The position numbers and the translations under genes are program-made. A stretch of DNA of 11,127 bases from Gonium pectorale (Eukaryota; Chlorophyta; Chlorophyceae; Chlamydomonadales; Volvocaceae), in the NCBI GenBank assembly GCA_001584585.1, contig LSYV01000043.1:859190-870316 (forward strand), given 5' to 3'. The notes beneath the pieces were generated by a model. That model was not told the DNA's origin, did no database searches, and saw only the letters and a list, made by a program, of their open reading frames with translations. Shown piece after piece: positions 1 through 8,300 of this stretch. Positions within the stretch are counted from its first letter, which is position 1; each line of letters opens with the position of its first letter.

Positions 1-388
1 GGTGGGGTGGTGCCGGGGGGAGGAGGGTGATGGCCACTCGGCAGGCAAGCGGGGCAACCTCTCCCCCATGGCCCGACCCGGCCTGGGTTGGGGGGGGAGA
101 GCTCGCGACGCGCCTTCCTTCACCCTCAGTATACAAACGCCGAGCGCACCCCCACCCACCCGCCCATCCTAACCCAACCGTCTACGCACCCCGCCCGCCA
201 TGCACAGCGCAGGCGCGCGCAGCACGCCCCTCACCGCACGCTCTCCCCTTCCCTCCCCTGGCCCAGCCAGCCTATCCCCATGCCCGCACACGCCCCCCTC
301 CCCCCCCTCGCCCCCTCCCCGTCCGCCCTCCCCCCGTTGCGACCCGTTTCCCCTCCCCCCCCCGCGCCTTCCCCCGCCCCCCCCCAAG
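1..388 (+). other. 3' part of an upstream intron, no exon seen
   Basis: This stretch has no family-like coding segment. It starts G-rich and becomes strongly C-rich from about 290 to 385, as a long polypyrimidine tract before the acceptor AG at 387-388. The open frames across it encode only Pro/Arg-rich composition. The donor of this intron lies upstream of the window. Confidence 0.8.
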
Positions 389-522
389 GCGTGCCCACCG
401 GCGACCTGGGGCTGCAGGTGCTCCCGGGCGGCCAGCTGGACCTGCATGGGGCGGACTGGCGGCCCACCTGGACCCGGCTGACGGCCAGCGTGCGGAGGGG
501 AAACAACTGGCTGTCGCTGAGG
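389..522 (+). CDS. Exon 1: G8 domain tail and WTRL segment (residues 1-44)
   Basis: The exon opens with the last two bases (GC) of a codon begun upstream, then reads VPTGDLGLQV, LPGGQLDLHG, a WTRL motif and a short strand-rich segment ending LSLR. A glycine-containing strand ending LDLHG and followed by WTRL is the usual end of the G8 domain in CEMIP, TMEM2 and fibrocystin-L. The donor is GTGGGT at 523 (phase 0). The acceptor follows a long C-rich tract. Confidence 0.88.
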
Positions 523-2352
523 GTGGGTGGCGAGGACGGGTCAGGGCGGGCCAGGGCGGGGGGGAGGGTGTTGGAACGAAACGGCGCATACGACGAGCGG
601 AAGTGCGAAAGTGATGGTGTGGAGAAGAGGGTGTTAGAGAGAGAGAGAGATTGGGAGGGAGATTGAGGGTACAACTGGCAACCGCCTAGTGGTCGTGGGG
701 GGAGGGCAAGGGGCGGGGCCGTCAGGGGGGAAGCGGGGAACGAAGAGGGAGGGGTTGAGGGTATGAGCTGGCGGCAACGTGTGTGAGCGTGTGCCCTGCC
801 TGGCCCCGGGCGGGATAGGTGACTGGGTGCAGGACTGGCACCCCACCACTCGCATGTCGTCCATGGAACACGCACACCCCGGCTTTGACGGACGTGCAAC
901 CTGTAACCTGTAGACTGGGTGCAGGTGGCTGGATCACGATGCGGGGTCGGGGCTTGACACGCCTCCCGTGGCTGTGGTGCTGCCAGCGAGGGGCCGCCGG
1001 CTGCCGCCACACCACGGAGGCACTTTGAACTCCCGCAGACTTCGTCGCGGACGACTCGAGTCCCGGACGACTCGGGTCCCGGACGACTCGAGTCCCGGAC
1101 GACTCGAGTGCGAGCATGCATGCAAAGGGCCAGGCAGCGCAAAGTACGCGCACCCAATCCACCCGCACCCCGCACAGCCCCGCTGGACTGGTTGCGCCGC
1201 ACAAGGGACCAGCTAGGGCGCCGGCGGGCGGATGCGCCACGAACAACAACCACGCAGCCGCCCTCCTGCCGGCCAGCTGCGGCCTTATCTGACCCCCATC
1301 CTTCCACCAACCGCGAGCCAACAACCCCTTCCAACCGTCAATCGTGTGTCAACCGCCAACCAACACAGGATGCCGTTCCCTGGCGGCCCGGCCAGCTGCT
1401 CATGGTGGCCACCAGCCTATATCGAGACGAGTACGAGAACCAGAACGAGGTGGCTGCCGTACAGTCCGTCAGCTCGGACGGCCGTACGGTTGTACTTCAG
1501 AGCGCGCTGCAGTACCCGCACTACGGGTGCGCTTTGCAGTTTCGGGGAGAGTTGGATTCTTGAGGTTGTGTTAAGCGGCTGGGTGCTGCTTGTGTCGGGG
1601 TGTCGCTGATCCAGGCGTGCTCCGCTCGTAGGCGCTGCTGGTTGGGGCGGCAGAAAGTGTGGGATCCGGTTTCTGGGACCTGCCCTTCGCCCTCTCCTTC
1701 TTTTCATCTCCCCTTCCTCCGCCTACGTCCTCTCTCTTTGCTGCTTTGGTTTGAGCTGCTGGAGATGTGGGATCCGGGGTTCCGGGCCCTGCCCTTTGCC
1801 CTTTCCTTCCTTTGGTCTCCCCGGCCCCCGCCCACTTGACCCCTCTCCCCACCCCCCGCTCCCCTACCGCCCGGCAGCGGCCCCGAGTACCAGACCGAGG
1901 TGGGGCTGCTGTCCCGCTCCATCCTGCTGCAGAGCTGGCCCGGGGCGGCGTCCACACGCACGGGGGGCCACGTCAAGATCATGGGGCAGGTGGGCGGCTA
2001 GTGGTGGGGGGGGGGGCGGGGCAGGGTGGGGGCGGGGCCGGGAGGGGGGCGGGCGCGTGTATATGTTCAAGAAGGCGGGGGAGGGGTTCTGGAGGCTTGG
2101 TGTGGGAGAGAGGGAGTGAGGGCATTCTTGGATGGGAAGTTGGGCGGCAGAAGGGGTGTACGGCTGCGGCCCTGCCCCGCCCGACCGGCGATTGACCTCC
2201 CATGTCCCATTGATCCCCGTGCCGTACAACCGTCGTACAGGGCCGGCTGGAGGGCGTGCTGTCGTACCGCATGGGCCAGCGCAACGTGCTGGGGGCGTAC
2301 CCCTTCCACTGGTGCGGGCGGGGGGGTTGGTGTGTGGTTGGGGGGGGGGAAG

Positions 2353-2386
<34 letters not shown>

Positions 2387-5300
2387 CGCGTGCGTGTGTG
2401 CAGCGGGGACGGTTGGGCAGGTGATGCTGGGTTTGCAGAAGGGGTGTGTGTGTGGCGGGGGGGGGGGGGGTTGCTGTGTTTGCGGAGGGTGGGGAGGGGG
2501 GTCGGCGGGGGCGTGGCTTCCCGGGCGGCCTGCCGGCGGGGACACGTGACGGCGTGCGTGGACGTGTTTGCGGGCTTGGGGAGGTGACTGGGGAGAGGGG
2601 GTTGAAGGAGGGGCGGAGGGTATGCGTGCGGTGCCGCCGGTTGAGGGCCGCGCCAACCCGGGCGCCTTCGACCGCACCAGCCCCACCAAAGGCCCTTGCG
2701 GCGCTACCGAGAGGGGGTTGAAGGAGGGGCGGCACCGGTATGTGTTGCCGCCGCTTGAGGGCGGCGGCTGCCCGAGCGTCTTTGGCGTGCGCTCGCCCGA
2801 CCGCCCGCACCAAAGGCCCTCCAGCCGCTGACCCATGCGCTTGCCGCCTCCTGCCCCCCCCCCCGCCCCCATCCTCGCACCTCCACCCGCACCCCGCCGC
2901 CCACCCGGCCTTCGACGATTCGGGGCGACTCAGGATAACATGCGCCTCGGGCTTCTCTACTGAGACCGCCTACCAAACTTCAAACTCCCACCCGTCCCCC
3001 AACACACAACCTACTTTGTCCGCAGGCACAACGCCGGCAACGCGCAGGGCGTGTCGTACGCCCGCGACTGCGCCGTCTTCAACTCCTTCTACAGATGTGA
3101 GTGCACCAGCGAGGCAGGTGTCGATGCCGGTGCCGGCGCGGTTGCCGGCCGGCAGTCCATACACACACATGCGGGCGTTTGTCCGTCGTTTGTCTTTAGG
3201 TGCAGGGTTCCTTCTCTTCTTGTGTGTGCCGTCGGTGTTTGGTCTTGGCCGCCGTGGTGCGCTGTAGTTAGGGCAGGGTTTCGGTGGTACGGGAGGGCTG
3301 CATGTCCCTCCCGTTGTCTGCGCCCTTTCTCGCCTCTCCGCCTGTAACCTCTCCACAGAAAAAAGCAGGGAGGGTGGCAGGTGGCTTTTGGGGGGGGGGA
3401 TGGGCGCGGGGGAGGGGGTGCCAGCTATCCCCGAGGGGTGCGCTTGGGGGCGTTATGCGATGAGCGTGTGTGTGGCTTTCGGCGGGGGATGGATCGGATA
3501 ATTATATCATGTGCGGGTGCGAGCGCGGGACTGAGCGCTCAGGGGGGTGCCGTCGGGCCAGGCGTGTGGGGTGGCGGCGGCCGGCCAGGCGTCTTCCGGG
3601 TTGTGATACCACTGGGGGCTGTCCGTCCGTGCGTGCACCGGGGGGCACCGGGGGTGCGTGCCAGGAGTCACCGGGGGGCAGAAGACTTGATGCAGCCCTG
3701 CTGGCGCTGCCTAGGTGGTTGGGCTGCAACGTCCGAGGGTCGCTTCCGTACGGCCCACACGCAGGCTTCGTGATCCACGGCACCAACAACCTCGTACTTA
3801 CCGACAACGTCGCCTTCCACGTGGACGGCAGCTGCTTCTACCTCGAGGTACGGCACGCGCCTGTACGGAGGTTCCCTCTCGATTTTACATAGGAAGGAGA
3901 GCATGGAGCACGGCAGGGGAAATACGGTTTTCCTTCGCGTATGCATGTGTTGAGGCCAGTACTGCCCACCACATCTGCCCCCCCCCCACCCACACACACA
4001 CAGACGCACGCCCGCACGGAAACGATCGTGCTTCTGGCCTCCCTCCCCCTCCCCCTTCCTCCCCTCCCCTTCCCTCCCCTTCCCACAGGACGGCGTGGAG
4101 GAGGGCAACTGGCTGCAGCGCAACTTGGGCGCCTTCGTGCACGTCATCGGGCTGCCCGCGGGGGGCGTCACGCAGAGCGGGGAGACCTTCGTGCAGGTGG
4201 GTGGGTGTGGGGAAGGGGGGCTTTGGGGAGGGCGCGAGGAGGGCGCGGGCAGGGTGCCGCGTCAGGGCGGCAGCGTTCTCACGTCCTGCGTCCGTGGGTT
4301 GCAGTTTCTGGTTCTCTTTTTTGCAGCATGTGGGCCGGCGGGGTGTGAGTGTGGGCGTGTGGGCGCGTGCTCGTGTGTCGGTACCTCCGGGCCCGTGCTG
4401 GCTTGATGGAGCTGAGGGCGCTAGCCGCCCAGGCCTGAGGCATGGCCTCGGCGCTGCGGGGCAGCTGGGGCGGGGCACCAAGGGCGTGTTCGTGTCGTGT
4501 CGTGGTTGGCCCGAGGCCTGAGCTGAGGCGTGAGACGCGAGCGGCACTGCGAGGGGGCCGCGTGTGTGCGCGCGGGATGCCACCGGCTGCAGGCGGTAGT
4601 AGGGGGGGAGGGGAGATGGCGCGGCTGCGCACCTGGCGCAGCGGGGACGTGATCCGGACCCCTCCGCCTCCCGCCGTAGCGACCCTCGCTCGTTCACCGC
4701 CTGTTGGCCCTCCCCTCGCCGCCTCCTTGCCCCCCGCCCCGCCCCCTGCTCCCCTCGTCCCCCTTGCCCACCCCGACCCCCTCCCCTCGCCCCTCCACGC
4801 CCCAGGGCCCCAACCTGGCCCACCCCGCCGACGCAGCGGCCGGCGTCTTCTACGCAGCCAACCCCAACAACGCGTTCAAGGTGCGTACGGCATCCGTAGG
4901 AGTATGCGCACCATACGCACGGCTTACGCTGTGCTGGCCGCCGCTGCGCCTCCCCTTCCCTCTCCCCACTTGCGTGTGTGGCCCCCCCCCTGTCGCCCCC
5001 GCCCCCGGCTCCGGATCCAGTCCATCCGTCGCCACTCACATCTGCGTCCTTTGCGGACGCCCACCCGCCCCGCCCCCGCGCCACTGACTTATAAGGACCC
5101 CCGCCCCCGGACCCCTCCCCCCACGCACCCCGCCCCCCCCCCGGGCTCCTCCCCCAGGATAACGCCGCCAGTGGGGGCTTCGCGGGCTTCAACTTCCCGG
5201 TGCTGCCCGAGCCCATTGGGGTGCGCCTCGTCCGACCGGGGCGGAGGGGGGCTTTTGAGGGGAGACAAGGTTTGATAGCGAAACTGGACGCCAGCTGCGT

Positions 5301-8300
5301 TCGCCCGTCCGGCGGGGCGGAGGGTCAGAGTGGGAGGTACAGTTTTGTGGGGAGGAGGACTGGGGGGTCCTATTCTCCGCTGTGCGTGTGTGGCGGTGGG
5401 GGTTGGGGTCTGACAGCCTCATGGGGCGTTACCAAGCTCCGCCGCGGACCACTTGGCCCCCCGCCCGCGCCCCCCCCCGCCCGGCCCCCCTCCCCGGCCG
5501 CAGGACCACCGCTGGATGCGCACCACCCTGAACCCCTCCCGCCGCCCGCTCAAGCTGTTCGACGGGAACACCGCCCACTCCAGCGGTTACTTCTGGTGCG
5601 GCATTGTGGGCGGGAGGGGGCGGGCAGACTGGGGCTGGGGTTTGGGTTTGGGTTTGGCGGTTTGGGTGTGGTAGTTGGGAGTTGGTTTGGTTGGTATTGC
5701 CATTGCTCCGGTTCCACCCAGTTAAGGAAGCTGCAACTGCCGTGGGTCCAGCCTTTCAATTGATAACTGCCGCCCGAGAACATTCGTGCCGCGGCCCCCG
5801 CCCGCCCGTAATGCCGCTGCCGTACAGGATCATGGCGGGCGGCATCTACGTGGGCGGCAAGCTGTGGGTCAACGACGCGGACGGCGGCAAGCTGTACTAC
5901 AGCAGCGGGCGGTACGAGATGGACACGCGGTGGGTGCCGTACCTTTCCAGATGTACGATAGCACGACACCTCCAATGTATGGATGCACATGTATGCACCC
6001 GCGTGCGCTTGCTAGTACGGACCTGGGGCTCGGCTCTGCGTGCCGGGGCGCAGGGAGCGGGGCGGGTGTGCGTGGGTTGATGATGACCCGCGGGTCGGCG
6101 GTCATGCATACGGGACACTCGCGCGCCTCCTCTTTGTGTCCGTTTCCCACATCTCTTTACCTCCTGTCCTGGGCTCCTGCCGCTTCTGCTGCCGCACTGC
6201 TGCCGTACGTACGACCTGCCGCACAGCGACGACACCGGCACCCAGCTGGCCTTCCAGAACTTCACCAACAACAAGGTGCGCGGCGGCGGCGGGGAGTGGT
6301 CCCAACCGGACGACGCGGCTGTACATCCCCGTCTTGCTTTCTTTGTATTGCAGCTAACACATCAATGCCCCCTGTTCCCCCCGCTTTCCTCCATTTCCCC
6401 CTTCCCCCTTCCACACATACATCCCTACCTCCCACACGCACACACAGGTGCTCTCCCCCTCCACACACAGGTGCTCCCTCCCACACACATACAAGTGCTC
6501 CCCCCTTTCCCCTCCCTCAACCACCTCTCCACGCCCCTTCAGGTGTGGCTGGCCCAGTGGGGCATCAGCCACTGGGGCGCCCGCGTGCGGGTGGTGGGCT
6601 GGGAGGCGCACGACTGCACCCGCGGCGCCAACATATTCGGGCTGGCGCTGCTGGGCAACGCGCTGGTCAACGGCCGGTCGGCCAACGCGGACGCGCAGTG
6701 AGTCGTACGTGCGTGCGCCGTACATGCGTATGTACGTGTGCCGTACCGCGATTACGCCGTACGTAAAAACGCGCCATACCGTGGGTGCGCCGGACGTGCG
6801 TGCGTGCGATGTGTGCGATGTGTGCGATGTGTGCGATGTGTGCGATGTGTGCGATGTGTGCGATGTGTGCGATGTGTGCGATGTGTGCGATGTGTGCGTG
6901 CTGATCATCCGGGGGAGGGCCTCGACTCCCTGCCAGACGGGCCGCCAGCCTTGCTTACCGCCAAAAGCAGCCGGCACATCGCCTCCCTACCTGCCGTACG
7001 TACGGCGGATCCACCCACCCATGCATGGACGGGTGTGTGGGCAGTCTGTGCAGCCCGCCCCCCAAAAACCCGCTCTCACCCCCTGCCCCCCCCCCCTCAC
7101 ACACATACACACACACGCACACACACACCGCCCCAGGTACCCCGCCGGCGACCACGACCCCATCGCGGGCTTCCGCTGGTACGACACCCGCGTCATGACC
7201 ATCCTGTCCAACGTCACCTTCTCCAACTACGCCTATCAGCCCGAGCTGGGGGCGGGGCGGCAGAGCGTGTGGTTCTCCATGGTGCACAGGTGTGTCTGTG
7301 TGTGTGTGAGGGGGGGGGGTAGGCGGGAGGCGGGAGGGTCTGTGTGGGTGGGTGGTGCGCGTGTGCACGTGTTTGTCGGATATGGCGACATGGCTGCCAG
7401 CCTCCTGCCACCCGGCAGGGCTTCCACTTGCGCATCCCTCCGATCCCCCCCTCCCCCCTTCTTGCTCCCGCGGTCCCCCCCCCGGCTTCTCTACTGAGAA
7501 TGCCTTCCAATCCCACTACCCCCGCCCCCCTCCCCGCGCCCCGCTCCCGCCCTAACCCTTCAAATGCCTCTGCCAGCGTCGAGCTCATGCCGCAGCCCAT
7601 GTTCTCAAACGTATCCTCTCCCAGCGGCGCGCCCCCTTCCCCGCGCCCCCTCCCGCGCTGCCCGCCCCTCCACGCCCTGTCTGCCAGCGACGAGTTCAAG
7701 CCCGCCTACATCAGCGCCAGCCGCGGCATCGCCTACCGCAACGTGGACGGCCGCGCGCTGGTCAATAACCCGCCCGTGGACACCGGGGCGGGCCGCTACT
7801 TCAACTGGATAGGTGCGGGCACGTGAGGGGAGGGGAGAGGAGGGGGAGCCGTGCGTGCGCGTGTGTGTCCTATGTGATGTGAAGGGTCTATGCGGGCACA
7901 GTGTGCTGCAGGCATGCGAGCGGGAGCAGGCGACATGTGCCTCCGGCGGCTGTCGAAACCCAACCCCTCCCCGCCCACCACCGCCTTTCCTTCCCCCCAA
8001 ACCTCCCCGAACCCCAGACCACGACGGCTCCGCCACGCTGCGCGGCAAGCCCTCGCTGGTGACCAGCTGGCCGGCCTGGTGGAACCTGGGGCCCGACTGC
8101 GCGTGGCAGCCCACGGGGGACGTGTACTGGTGCGACTACCTGCCGTGGAGGGCGGTGGCGCGGCTGGAGGTCCGCGTGCCTGGGTGGACCGTGCCGGTGA
8201 GGGTGGGGGGTGGGGGGTGGGGGGTGGGGTTGGGGGGGAGGAGGGTTCAGGGGGCCGGTGAGGAAGGAGGGGAGGGGGGAGGGGGGGCAGCGGGGGGGGG

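Larger units (their letters stand above)
2312..3025 (+). other. Intron 4 (714 bp), repeat-rich
   Basis: From 5' to 3' the intron holds a G-rich start, an alternating GT/GC tract (about 2356-2401), a poly-G run near 2457-2470, a tandem duplication of about 116 bp (2593-2828), a C-rich tract, and one copy of the hairpin word at 2950-2976. It ends CGCAG. The open frames here encode only low-complexity Gly/Val/Cys or Pro-rich sequence. Confidence 0.82.

Noticed and set aside
900..912. TGTAA words near 900 and 3343 as polyadenylation signals
   Set aside because: TGTAA is the usual green-algal polyadenylation signal, but these lie in introns between exons of one continuous reading frame, so a gene end there is not supported.
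231..1334. Long minus-strand open frame of 367 codons
   Set aside because: It overlaps exon 1 and the C/G-rich intron 1, encodes Pro/Arg/Ser/Gly-rich low-complexity sequence with no family-like motif, and crosses the tandem minisatellite. It is a composition artefact.
3715..3764. Upstream acceptor CTAG at 3713-3714 for exon 6, adding about 16 residues
   Set aside because: It gives the wrong phase with exon 5 and disrupts RCFVIHGTNN. The ACGCAG acceptor at 3764 gives the conserved junction.
4326..4341. Possible 16-bp microexon in intron 7 (TTTTTTGCAG upstream, GTGTGAG downstream)
   Set aside because: Including 16 bases would break the frame between phase 0 exons 7 and 8, and the family needs no residues there.
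3885..5216. Minus-strand open frame of 443 codons
   Set aside because: It lies opposite exons 7-9, whose plus-strand reading is strongly conserved. Its product is Gly/Arg/Pro-rich and continues unchanged through C-rich intron tracts.
6738..7322. Plus-strand open frame with a Cys-Val-Arg repeat from the 9-bp array, as a possible repeat protein
   Set aside because: The array is flanked by a consensus donor and a C-rich acceptor, and removing it rebuilds the conserved ADAQ-YPAGD junction in phase. It is better explained as intron 13.
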